Shown here piece after piece: positions 45,780-52,654 of a stretch of 64,000 bases of DNA. Source of the DNA: Niveispirillum cyanobacteriorum (GTDB lineage Bacteria; Pseudomonadota; Alphaproteobacteria; Azospirillales; Azospirillaceae); NCBI RefSeq assembly GCF_002868735.1, contig NZ_CP025612.1, forward strand, positions 1 to 64,000. The letters run 5' to 3'. The position numbers and the translations under genes were made by a program. The notes beneath the pieces were generated by a model. That model was given only the letters and a program-made list of their open reading frames with translations, was not told the origin of the DNA and searched no databases. How positions within the stretch are numbered: the first letter of the stretch is position 1; each line of letters begins with the position of its first letter.

Positions 45780-45962
45780 TCAGGCCGCCGCATCGCTGGC
45801 CGCCTGGGCTTCCAGCCCCTTTGCAATAAGCAACCTGATGGCATCGCTGCGAGCTGGCACGCCAGGCGCACGCCCACGCCAATAGTCAATGCGGTCAATC
45901 ATATCGTGACTAAGGCCGACAGTGAGTCGCCGGCTGCCATCTTCGGAAATCTTGGGCCTCAT
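45780..45962 (-). CDS. Arc-like ribbon-helix-helix repressor
   Basis: 60 aa. After a basic N-terminus the beta strand RRLTVGLS is followed by helix A (DMIDRIDYWRGRA) and helix B (ARSDAIRLLIAKGLEAQ), the RHH/CopG fold. Size is close to P22 Arc (53 aa). GAGG precedes ATG 45962. It is divergent from a second RHH gene, and each has a palindrome about 35 bp before its start. Being upstream of rha on the same strand, it probably represses that transcription unit and itself. Confidence 0.75.
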   Translation of the reverse strand: MRPKISEDGSRRLTVGLSHDMIDRIDYWRGRAPGVPARSDAIRLLIAKGLEAQAASDAAA

Positions 45963-45985
45963 TGCACTTACCTCGCGATTGAGAT

Positions 45986-46011
45986 GTCATTCGTGTAATT
46001 ACACACATGAC
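45986..46011. promoter_or_regulatory. Operator-like palindrome O1 (minus-strand RHH side)
   Basis: Perfect GTGTAATTACAC core (45993-46004) within a longer dyad GTCAT-nn-core-nn-ATGAC. Its centre is about 36 bp before the start of the 60-aa RHH gene. Confidence 0.65.
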
Positions 46012-46035
46012 GCAGTTTGGCTTGCTCGTCAAGCG

Positions 46036-46056
46036 GTGTAATGACATCCATTACGT
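46036..46056. promoter_or_regulatory. Operator-like palindrome O2 (plus-strand RHH side)
   Basis: GTAATG-acatc-CATTAC (46038-46054), starting with the same GTGTAAT half-site as O1 (46036-46042 region). Its centre is about 32 bp before ATG 46078. Confidence 0.55.
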
Positions 46057-46077
46057 CGAAATCAGGGAAAGAAGGCG

Positions 46078-46554
46078 ATGCAGAAAAAAACTGAACTTCT
46101 TCAGATGCGGACTTCGCCAGATTTCCTGGAAATGCTCGACGAATGGCGTCGCCGGGTTCCCGACATCCCATCCCGCGCCGAAGCCATCCGCCGCCTTGTC
46201 CAGCGCGGCATCCTCTTCGACGCCCTCTACGAACAACTCCAAATCCTGGTTTCCGACGGCCTGATGCCCGAGCAGGGCTTCCTGACCATCATGGACCGCA
46301 TCGGGTACGATTCCCGGCTGGACATGGACGCCCCTGAAGACGCGCCCGCGCCCCGTCCTGCCACCGGTACCGGCGATAAATCCCCCTCCCAGGTCTGGCG
46401 CGAACACAACGCCAAAATCGCCTCCCTCGAAGGCAGCTACGCCCACGGCTCCCACCAGGGGCAGCAGCCCGTCCGTGACATTGGCAACGATGAACCCAAA
46501 CTCCCGCGTTCCGGCCTCAAACGGCACGTGCGCGGGTTAACCAAGAAGCCCTGA
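46078..46554 (+). CDS. Ribbon-helix-helix regulator with C-terminal extension (Mnt-like position)
   Basis: 158 aa. RHH fold at the N-terminus: ELLQMRTSPDFLEMLDEWRR and RAEAIRRLVQRGILFDALY, then a helical segment and a disordered Pro/Gly/His-rich tail. Start ATG 46078 follows AAGG. Divergent from the Arc-like gene with two palindromes between them. The extension after the RHH domain parallels P22 Mnt, which also carries an extra C-terminal part. Probably controls the minus-strand RHH-rha unit. Confidence 0.72.
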   Translation: MQKKTELLQMRTSPDFLEMLDEWRRRVPDIPSRAEAIRRLVQRGILFDALYEQLQILVSDGLMPEQGFLTIMDRIGYDSRLDMDAPEDAPAPRPATGTGDKSPSQVWREHNAKIASLEGSYAHGSHQGQQPVRDIGNDEPKLPRSGLKRHVRGLTKKP

Positions 46555-46629
46555 CCGCGACCATACCCAGCAAACCTGACCCGGGCACCCGCTCTGATTT
46601 TCAGTTTTTCAGCATAATTCAGGGCCAGG

Positions 46630-46654
46630 CCCACCTGTCGCAATGACAGGTGGG
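46630..46654. repeat. 10-bp perfect hairpin after the plus-strand RHH gene
   Basis: CCCACCTGTC-gcaat-GACAGGTGGG. No T-run follows, so a weak terminator or an operator. It lies between the RHH gene (stop 46554) and the higBA operator. Confidence 0.45.
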
Positions 46655-46716
46655 ATGGGTGATGTTGCGGACCTCAGCCCCCATGCCGATAATGAGTGGT
46701 CTCCCTCATTTCCCCT

Positions 46717-46735
46717 TGTTCCCACATTGGGAACA
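46717..46735. promoter_or_regulatory. higBA operator candidate
   Basis: TGTTCCCA-CAT-TGGGAACA, perfect 8-bp dyad, 42 bp before higB. Toxin-antitoxin operons of this type are autorepressed through such a site. Confidence 0.6.
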
Positions 46736-46776
46736 TGATAAATAGTCATTACGTTCCGATGATGACGAGCCCGAGA

Positions 46777-47076
46777 ATGCACATTCTGTCCCTGCGCACC
46801 CTCAAGACTTTCTGGGCAGTGCATGCGCAGGCGGAGGTGCCGCTCAGGGCTTGGTATGCGGTCGCATCCAAGGCCACTTGGACCACTTCAGCTGACATCA
46901 AGGATACGTTTGGAGCGGCTGTTGACTTTGTAGGTGACAATCGCGTCGTGTTCGACATAAGCGGCAACAAATACCGCCTCATCTGTCACGTTGCCTACAA
47001 GCACGGCAAGATTTTGGTTAAGTTTGTGGGTACGCACGCAGATTACGACAAAATAAAGGACGTAACTACGGTGTGA
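46777..47076 (+). CDS. higB: HigB-type mRNA interferase toxin
   Basis: 99 aa. Matches the HigB_toxin pattern throughout: MHILSLRTLKTFW, PLRAWYAVASKATW, SADIKDTFGAAVDFVGDNRV, VFDISGNKYRLICHV and VKFVGTHADYDKI. Ribosome-dependent mRNA cleavage is known for the family. ATG 46777 is chosen because family members begin at this point. The antitoxin gene follows 39 bp later. Confidence 0.88.
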   Translation: MHILSLRTLKTFWAVHAQAEVPLRAWYAVASKATWTTSADIKDTFGAAVDFVGDNRVVFDISGNKYRLICHVAYKHGKILVKFVGTHADYDKIKDVTTV

Positions 47077-47115
47077 CCCCCCTTCTGTTGCGATATTTAA
47101 CTATTGGTGATGACC

Positions 47116-47493
47116 ATGATGAATGTTCGAGCGATCAAGAATGAGGACGATTACGATTGGGCCTTGACTGAGATCGAACAGTACTTTGATCAGGAGCCGG
47201 AACTCGGTACCCCCGAATCCGACCGCTTCATGGTTCTGTCCGATCTTATTAGCGCCTACGAGGCAAAACACTGGCCTGTTGAGGCGCCGGACCCAATCGC
47301 AACCGTTACAGCAGTGATGGAAACGATCGGCTACAAGCAGACTGATCTCGCTGCCTTGTTGGGTTCCAGGTCGCGAGCATCGGAAATTCTGAATCGCAAG
47401 CGCAGCCTTACGACTGAAATGGTGTGGAGCCTGTATAAGGAGTGGAAAATCCCCGCCGAACTGTTGGTGCGTCCCTATCATCTAGTTAAGTAG
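47116..47493 (+). CDS. higA: HigA-type antitoxin with XRE helix-turn-helix
   Basis: About 125 aa. The N-terminus IKNEDDYDWALTEIEQYFDQ is typical of this HigA branch, followed by SDRFMVLSDLISAYEAKHWP. The HTH reads VMETIGYKQTDLAALLGSRS then RASEILNRKRSLTTEMVWSL. A TTG at 47104 and ATGs at 47110, 47116 and 47119 compete for start; 47116 has GGTGA at good spacing. Neutralises HigB and represses the operon. Confidence 0.85.
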   Translation: MMNVRAIKNEDDYDWALTEIEQYFDQEPELGTPESDRFMVLSDLISAYEAKHWPVEAPDPIATVTAVMETIGYKQTDLAALLGSRSRASEILNRKRSLTTEMVWSLYKEWKIPAELLVRPYHLVK

Positions 47494-47510
47494 ATAATCA
47501 GAGATTATCT
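47492..47510. terminator. Hairpin at the end of higBA
   Basis: AGATAATC-aga-GATTATCT begins at the higA stop codon. AT-rich dyad without a clear T-run; a weak terminator or the right border of the inserted island. Confidence 0.4.
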
Positions 47511-47570
47511 TGAGGTGCGCGAGACCTCTGTGAACAAACCTTTGCGCACCCGCAATAAACCGCCACCCCC

Positions 47571-48376
47571 TTACTCCGGCTTCGGCGCCGCCTCCCTTGC
47601 CTTTTCCCGCCACCATTCACTGAACACGTCTTCCATCGCGACGATCATATCGTCCAGAAACTCGGCGGTTTCGCTGTCCATCCCATGTTCCCTGGCCCAG
47701 GCCTGGACGGCTGTCCAGGGTATACGGCATGGCTGGCCCGGCCCCATCCCGCCGGGCTGCCAGTGCCGTTCATCACCGAGCCGGTGCCAGGCCCGCCAGA
47801 CCCATTCCAGGGTCATATCGACCGCGACTATGGGGGCTTCTTCCGCCAGCATCTGCTGGACGAAGGCGGCGGCCTCATCCTCCTCGACCGCAAGGTCCAG
47901 CAGATCCTGGCGGGCCTGCGCCCTGCGCTCCAGGTGGCAGCGCAGGGCCTCGGTCAGTTTTTTGCGGCGGCGTTCGCATCCTCCACTTTGATGCCGCTGA
48001 AAATCTGGATCGCCTTCTGGGTGGCCAGCCAGAGTTCGATGAACTCATCCTGGTGCAGCAGCTCGCAGAACCGCTCAAACGATACCGGCGTGCCGTCATC
48101 GTCCAGGCCCTTCACATCCATCAGCAGCCGCTCGATGTACATCTCCTTATCGACCCGCTGGATCACCTCCGGCGGCGCGTTGGAGGCATCGCCGCCATGC
48201 TGCATGGCCAGCTGCCGCACGCGGCGCTGAACCTCATCACGGAACGGCTTGGTGATCCCCCGGGCAAGGACAAAGACATCCTTATCAGGATCCAGGTCGA
48301 CATACAGGCGCAGCCATTCGCCCTTCTCGATGCGGCCGGTGTCGCGGCACAAGGCCTTCAGATTGGCCATGGTCAT
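47571..48376 (-). CDS. Tail assembly chaperone G-T fusion by -1 ribosomal frameshift
   Basis: Predicted 268-aa product: 140 residues of the upstream chaperone frame, then 128 residues in the -1 frame beginning at 47957 (LTEALRCHLERRAQ...; MTLEWVWRAWHRLGDERHW; AWAREHGMDSETAEFLDD). The second frame has no stop between the slip site and 47571 and has no start codon of its own near the overlap, as expected for gpG/gpGT systems. The T part resembles the phage DUF1799-like C-terminal chaperones. The fusion recruits tail tube protein to the tape measure. Confidence 0.8.
47954..48376 (-). CDS. Tail assembly chaperone (gpG-like)
   Basis: 140 aa, ATG 48376 with AAGGA upstream. Helical, acidic/basic mix: GEWLRLYVDLDPDKDVFVLA, PFRDEVQRRVRQLAMQHG, FCELLHQDEFIELWLATQKA. 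It follows the tail tube gene and ends in GCA AAA AAC TGA, a frameshift signal. Lambda gpG plays the same part: the short form and the frameshifted form in fixed ratio coat the tape measure. Confidence 0.8.
   Translation of the reverse strand: MTMANLKALCRDTGRIEKGEWLRLYVDLDPDKDVFVLARGITKPFRDEVQRRVRQLAMQHGGDASNAPPEVIQRVDKEMYIERLLMDVKGLDDDGTPVSFERFCELLHQDEFIELWLATQKAIQIFSGIKVEDANAAAKN
47957..47963 (-). promoter_or_regulatory. -1 programmed frameshift slippery heptamer
   Basis: A AAA AAC, in phase with codons GCA AAA AAC, directly followed by the TGA stop. Slippage gives the frame that stays open to 47571. Confidence 0.8.
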
Positions 48377-48412
48377 TCATCCTTCTGGTCGTTGGTCGTG
48401 ACATCGCGAAGC

Positions 48413-48439
48413 GGGCGGGGGCCGACCAAACCCCCGCCC
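48413..48439 (-). repeat. Strong hairpin between tail tube and chaperone genes
   Basis: GGGCGGGGG / CCCCCGCCC stem with a 9-nt loop, no T-run. Could attenuate transcription or protect mRNA ends so that tail tube exceeds chaperone. Confidence 0.5.
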
Positions 48440-48507
48440 CGGCTCGCGCGAACCGCCCTCGCCGCCGTTGCCGGCAGCCTCTTGCCCGTTGGTCGCGGGG
48501 TTGCTTG

Positions 48508-49995
48508 TTATTCTTCAGCGTATTCCAGCAGGTTCAGGATCAACTGCGCGCCGGTGACGCTGTCGTAACTGGCCGTACCCCGCACCGGCAGCATGACATC
48601 CTGGTTCTTGCCGCCGACGGTCGGGTCGCCCTCGCGGGGGGTGATGCGGGGAGCCTCCCAGATCATCGCCCGCTTGTCGCGGTAGAGCCGGGTGTTGATC
48701 GCACGCGCAATGCCGTTCTCAATGTCATCCAGCACGGCCTTGCTGCCGAAAAACGTGTCCAGTTCGACAGCGACGTCGAAGGAGCCGTCCTGCACATCCA
48801 CCGGACCCGGTGCCGTGGAATCACCATCCGACGTCGCCTCGATGGGACGCAGGTTGTTGTTGATCGTGAACTTGATGGCCTTGGCCCAATTGGGGCTGCC
48901 CAGGGCAGCGCCGCCATAGCCGACCCGACCGCAATGGGCACTGAAAGCCAGGGTTTGGTAATCGGCTTCGGAGGGCTCAGCGTCCGGGCTGGCGTCCAGG
49001 CTCGTGGTCGTGACCGTGCCCTTCATACCGACGAAGGCGATGGAGCCTGTGGCCACGCCCTTGGCCTGACCGCCGAACTCCAGCGTGTTCACCCGCATCC
49101 CATTCTGAGCGATATAGGTCGGCACTGTCTGGCCCATGTAGCCGCGCTCACAGGTGATGCCATATTTGTCGACGCCATTCTTGATCATGTCGCCAAAGAA
49201 CACGCGGATGGTCTTGCCGGTGCCCGTATCCGTCGTCCAGCTTGGCGGCAGATTGTCGAGCTTCAGGGCAGTGGCCGTGGGCGTCGCGGCAATGCGCGCC
49301 CAGACGTTGCACGCGCTGGTCGCAAAGCGGAAGGCGGAGCCAGTGCCGCCGATCTTGATCCACTGTCCGACCGCAAGGCCCAGCGTAGTGAAATTGAGCG
49401 TGGTGGAACTCAGGCCGGTCGCAGTTGCGGCAATGTCCCCGGACGTACCCTGGAACCCCACGACCTTGGTTCGTGCGGTTGCGGGCGGTGCGGTTTCCGG
49501 CGTGGTGAAGGCGCCGGTGGAGACAAGTGAGGTCGCGCCTCCGGTTGTAACGGGGAACAGGCCATTATTGCCAGCCACCCCGAACCCGGTATTCAGGATC
49601 AGGTGACCGACCACGAATGCCGCGCCCGTAGTGAAGGTGATCGCATTGGCAACGGTGCCGATGTCGGTGATGACGCTGTCCGCCGTGCCATCATTGTCGC
49701 GCGATGGTGTTTCGACAAACGCCGCACAGAATGCAGACTGGATCTCGGACCGCAGCAAAGAGCCGGCGGGCGGGAAATGCCACTCGATACCGATATTGCC
49801 GTCATTACTCTGCCCCACAGGGATGGGGTCGCCATTCATGCGGTCGGCGCGAATGACGTTGGGATCGGCATAGGTGGTCTTTTTCGAAAGACCGATGGAC
49901 GTTACCCGCTGCGTGCGCATGCGGGGCGTGTTGGGAGTGGTGCCGAAGGTCTGTTCGGCGACGCCCGTCAACCGAACGCGATTGGAGGAGGTCAT
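48508..49995 (-). CDS. Major tail tube protein
   Basis: 495 aa, ATG 49995 with GGAG upstream. Begins with the tube pattern RVRLTGVAEQTFGTTPNTPR, continues GIEWHFPPAGSLLRSEIQSA and ends with duplicated beta-sandwich sequence (IKFTINNNLRPIEATSDG; FDVAVELDTFFGSKAVLDDI; ATYDSV-like tail). The middle (residues about 110-230) is a Thr/Gly/Ala-rich insertion, probably an Ig-like or decorating domain. An intrinsic terminator precedes the gene, suggesting separate high-level control. Confidence 0.85.
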   Translation of the reverse strand: MTSSNRVRLTGVAEQTFGTTPNTPRMRTQRVTSIGLSKKTTYADPNVIRADRMNGDPIPVGQSNDGNIGIEWHFPPAGSLLRSEIQSAFCAAFVETPSRDNDGTADSVITDIGTVANAITFTTGAAFVVGHLILNTGFGVAGNNGLFPVTTGGATSLVSTGAFTTPETAPPATARTKVVGFQGTSGDIAATATGLSSTTLNFTTLGLAVGQWIKIGGTGSAFRFATSACNVWARIAATPTATALKLDNLPPSWTTDTGTGKTIRVFFGDMIKNGVDKYGITCERGYMGQTVPTYIAQNGMRVNTLEFGGQAKGVATGSIAFVGMKGTVTTTSLDASPDAEPSEADYQTLAFSAHCGRVGYGGAALGSPNWAKAIKFTINNNLRPIEATSDGDSTAPGPVDVQDGSFDVAVELDTFFGSKAVLDDIENGIARAINTRLYRDKRAMIWEAPRITPREGDPTVGGKNQDVMLPVRGTASYDSVTGAQLILNLLEYAEE

Positions 49996-50023
49996 GGTGG
50001 GCGGCTCCTTTCAGCCGGGCATG

Positions 50024-50047
50024 AAAAAAGCCGCCATCAGGCGGCTT
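50024..50047 (-). terminator. Intrinsic terminator just upstream of the tail tube gene
   Basis: Minus strand AAGCCGCC-tgat-GGCGGCTT followed by TTTT, 29 bp before ATG 49995. Confidence 0.8.
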
Positions 50048-50056
50048 GGCATGGGG

Positions 50057-50266
50057 TCAGGCGGCGGGTTCGACCGGCGTTTCGTGCGGCAGAACCTTCT
50101 GGCCCTTGGGCGGCTTTACGGCCTCAGGCGGTGGCAGCGCCTCGATGAACTTCTTGCTCAGCCAGCGGGACACCGGCACCGGACCCGCCAGATCACCGCA
50201 GGACACCTCAGCGCCCACCGCAAACCGCCGCGTCGGCGTGCTGAAGGGTTGTTTCACGACATACAT
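50057..50266 (-). CDS. Small phage structural or accessory protein
   Basis: 69 aa from ATG 50266 with AGGAG upstream; the open frame extends further but not plausibly. MYVVKQPFSTPTRRFAVGAE then a Pro/Lys-rich C-terminus. It lies between the tail terminator-like gene and the tube gene. No family recognised. Confidence 0.6.
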   Translation of the reverse strand: MYVVKQPFSTPTRRFAVGAEVSCGDLAGPVPVSRWLSKKFIEALPPPEAVKPPKGQKVLPHETPVEPAA

Positions 50267-50276
50267 GGCCGCTCTC

Positions 50277-50699
50277 CTATGCTCGGCGTGTGAATTCGAT
50301 GCGGCACGTAATGCGCCACCAGTTGCCATCTTCGTCGGCCCCACCGGGCCCAATCTCGCAATCCTGAAACTCGATGGGACCGATATCCTGACCCCTGAAC
50401 AGGTCGACAAAGCCACTGGCATGGCCGCGCATCAGGCGTTCTCCGCCGCCCTTGGGCGCCATGACATGGGCCAGGACCGTCCCATCCTCGTCCCAGCGGT
50501 TTTCGAGGGGTGCGCCGGCCCCGATGCTCACCTGCCCAAACAGCCGCCCCTCAAACTCGATGACAATCCAGCAGCCATCGAAGCCCGGTGCACCTTCCTG
50601 CGGCATCTGGAACGGTTCGTTCGGCCAGGCGACGGGCGTTGCCGTCCAAAGGTCTTCGACGCGGGCCCGGACAGCGTCATACACGACAAGGCTGGTCAT
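50277..50699 (-). CDS. Tail terminator-like protein
   Basis: 140 aa, starting in an ATGA overlap. LVVYDAVRARVEDLWTATPV at the N-terminus and EFQDCEIGPGG / WWRITCRIEFTRR at the C-terminus match the pattern of siphoviral tail terminator (gpU-like, DUF4128-like) proteins that cap the tube at the head side. Position between the head-closure gene and the tube gene agrees. Confidence 0.65.
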   Translation of the reverse strand: MTSLVVYDAVRARVEDLWTATPVAWPNEPFQMPQEGAPGFDGCWIVIEFEGRLFGQVSIGAGAPLENRWDEDGTVLAHVMAPKGGGERLMRGHASGFVDLFRGQDIGPIEFQDCEIGPGGADEDGNWWRITCRIEFTRRA

Positions 50700-51073
50700 C
50701 CGACCCCACCCCCGCGTGCCTGCATCCAGTAACCGATGGCTCCGCCCCGGTCGCCAGGATGCTTCACTGTCAGGGTAACCCCGCCCCCAGGCACAAATTC
50801 ACCATCGACAATGGTCGGGTTCCGCACCACGCGGTCACCATCCTTCGGCGGCACGGGAAAGCCCGCCTCCGCCAATGCCGAATGCGCCACGATCACCTCG
50901 AAATCGCCCTGCAGGATGCCGCCGACCAGTTCGGCAGCGCCGTATTGGCGCACGCATGCCGGCACGACAGCATTTACCCAGGTCTGCGGCGACACGGCGG
51001 TCTGTCGGCGCACGGCGACCATCTCTTTGCGAGGTGATCGGTCAATAAAGTTGGCGACGTCAGCGGATTTCAC
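50696..51073 (-). CDS. Tail-neck / HK97 gp10-like minor protein
   Basis: 125 aa from GTG 51073, which overlaps the upstream stop (GTGA); a TTG at 51085 is less likely. VKSADVANFIDRSPRKEMVA then a basic, Gly/Val-rich region (VVPACVRQYGAAELVGGILQ; GGGVTLTVKHPGDRGGAIG). Order in the operon suggests head closure or tail completion. Confidence 0.6.
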   Translation of the reverse strand: MKSADVANFIDRSPRKEMVAVRRQTAVSPQTWVNAVVPACVRQYGAAELVGGILQGDFEVIVAHSALAEAGFPVPPKDGDRVVRNPTIVDGEFVPGGGVTLTVKHPGDRGGAIGYWMQARGGGVG

Positions 51074-51696
51074 GCGATAATCCAACGCTGATACGGTCGC
51101 AGCGCTGCCGCGGTCTGATCCGGCATGCCCTCGGTGACCTGCCGCTTATCCGGGTCAAACCACGTGTCCTCACCCACACCGTCTATCTGCCGGGACCGCA
51201 GGTTTGGGTCCTGCCCCTTGCCTGTCCATCGGGCTACGCAGAGGTCGAGGCAAGCCCGCTGAACAGCGGCCGGCAGATTGGGCGACCCGTCTTCGGGGAG
51301 GTTGTAACCGGCGGTATAGACAGCATCGACCTTGCCGGCTCGCCACAGAACCGGACGGCCGTTGCAGAGGCGCAGCAACATGCCGCCTTCGAGAATATAG
51401 TCATCGACCGTGAGTGCGCTGCCATCGACCGCAACGGAAACGATGGTTAGAGGCATAGACTGCTCAGCAGCGCGCGCAAGGATGATCTCACCCTGTGCGC
51501 TGCGGAGCCATTCCGTCTGCCGAACCGTCTCCGCGCCGAATGAGCGGCGGCACCATCCGGCCACGGCCGAACTAACCTGATCGATCAGATCACCCAGCGC
51601 CTGATCGCTCGCGCCGCCGTCGATGCCCAACTCTGCCTTGAGGGCATCGACAGTGGCGAGCCTCGCCGAAACCGCCGGCGTGATGACGGTGATCAT
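51070..51696 (-). CDS. Head-tail connector (gp6/adaptor-like)
   Basis: 208 aa. Helical N-terminus (LATVDALKAELGIDGGASDQ; LGDLIDQVSSAVAGWCRRSF) and a C-terminal part with AVDAVYTAGYNLPEDG-like and VQRACLDLCVARWTGKGQDP segments, the pattern of phage phiE125 gp8/HK97 gp6-type adaptors. ATG 51696 in a TGATG overlap. Confidence 0.7.
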   Translation of the reverse strand: MITVITPAVSARLATVDALKAELGIDGGASDQALGDLIDQVSSAVAGWCRRSFGAETVRQTEWLRSAQGEIILARAAEQSMPLTIVSVAVDGSALTVDDYILEGGMLLRLCNGRPVLWRAGKVDAVYTAGYNLPEDGSPNLPAAVQRACLDLCVARWTGKGQDPNLRSRQIDGVGEDTWFDPDKRQVTEGMPDQTAAALRPYQRWIIA

Positions 51697-52139
51697 CAGG
51701 CCTGGCCCTGCTGCGCCGCCACCAGCGCATGGAGCGCGGCCAGGATATCCGGCTTGCGGGTCTCTTCCGGGCCGATAATCTCCGCCGCTTTCACAGCGAA
51801 GGTCTTCCAGGGCAGCGTGTCGATCTGGGCCAGTAGGTCAGCGGCGGCCTTGGCCTTCGGGTCTGGGGACGCACCACCCTCTCCCGTACCGCCCGCGCCG
51901 GCCGGATCACCGGTCAATCCACCAACTCCGGCGCCGACAGCGCCCAGTTGGCCCTGTCCATCGCCATGCCCGCCGGCATCGCCGCTAGGTTCGCCGTCGA
52001 CCGAACCGCCACCTCCGTCCTGCTCGCGAAACTTAACCACACCTTCCCGAACCAGCCGCAAGGCTTGGTCGTCCGGGAAACCCGCCAGCTCCCCCGCGAT
52101 ATACGGGGGAGCGTTGCGGATGAACTGCACGATCTTCAT
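51696..52139 (-). CDS. Head-associated protein with Gly-rich linker
   Basis: 147 aa. N-terminal MKIVQFIRNAPPYIAGELAG (a short beta motif often seen in small phage head proteins), a low-complexity Gly/Asp/Ala linker (residues about 45-95), then a helical C-terminal domain LLAQIDTLPWKTFAVKAAEI. Probably a head decoration or packaging accessory protein. Function inferred from position only. Confidence 0.6.
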   Translation of the reverse strand: MKIVQFIRNAPPYIAGELAGFPDDQALRLVREGVVKFREQDGGGGSVDGEPSGDAGGHGDGQGQLGAVGAGVGGLTGDPAGAGGTGEGGASPDPKAKAAADLLAQIDTLPWKTFAVKAAEIIGPEETRKPDILAALHALVAAQQGQA

Positions 52140-52142
52140 GGA

Positions 52143-52604
52143 TCAGGACAGCTTGTAGGGGCCGCCGAAGACGGCAACCGAGGAGACAGAAGCCGTGTCC
52201 GTATTGGCAGCAGACAGGTCCGGCGTGACGACGACGCGGACATAGGTCCCGCAATATTCCAGCGAGACACCGATCTTGCCGACCCCCGTCTCAGTGGTGC
52301 CGCCACTGCCGCCCGTCAGGGTCAGCACCGTGGTGGGCGCCACCACGTCGACCCAGCCGCTGCCATCATCGCTGGTCTGGATCTTGGCGGAGACGGTCAG
52401 AGTGGCCGCCGCCGCCAGCACCGCGCGGGCGGGGATCAGGAAGGCAACAGATTCCTGCCGTCCGGAGGGAAAGGTGGAAACATTGATGGTGGCGCCATTG
52501 GCGGCGGTGTTGTCACCGGAACCGCCGGCGGTGGCGGCGGTGGCAGCCAGCGCAAAAGCGACCGCCTGCAGTTCGCTGGCAATGTCGCGTTGGAGGGCGA
52601 ACAT
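52143..52604 (-). CDS. Capsid-adjacent virion protein, unknown
   Basis: 153 aa, AGGAG before ATG 52604. Beta-rich with Ala/Thr/Gly stretches (AAATLTVSAKIQTSDDGSG; GVSLEYCGTYVRVVVTPDL). Directly after the capsid gene, where decoration proteins are often found. Confidence 0.6.
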   Translation of the reverse strand: MFALQRDIASELQAVAFALAATAATAGGSGDNTAANGATINVSTFPSGRQESVAFLIPARAVLAAAATLTVSAKIQTSDDGSGWVDVVAPTTVLTLTGGSGGTTETGVGKIGVSLEYCGTYVRVVVTPDLSAANTDTASVSSVAVFGGPYKLS

Positions 52605-52654
52605 GTTCGATGCTCCTTGTCAGAGGATGTGGATGCGCGCGGGCAATGACGGGA

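Noticed and set aside
46717-46735. LexA box
   Set aside because: GTTC and GAAC are inverted with nine bases between, not the GTTC-N7-GTTC direct repeat; better explained as the higBA operator.
48505-49530. 341-aa plus-strand open frame
   Set aside because: Antisense shadow of the tail tube gene.
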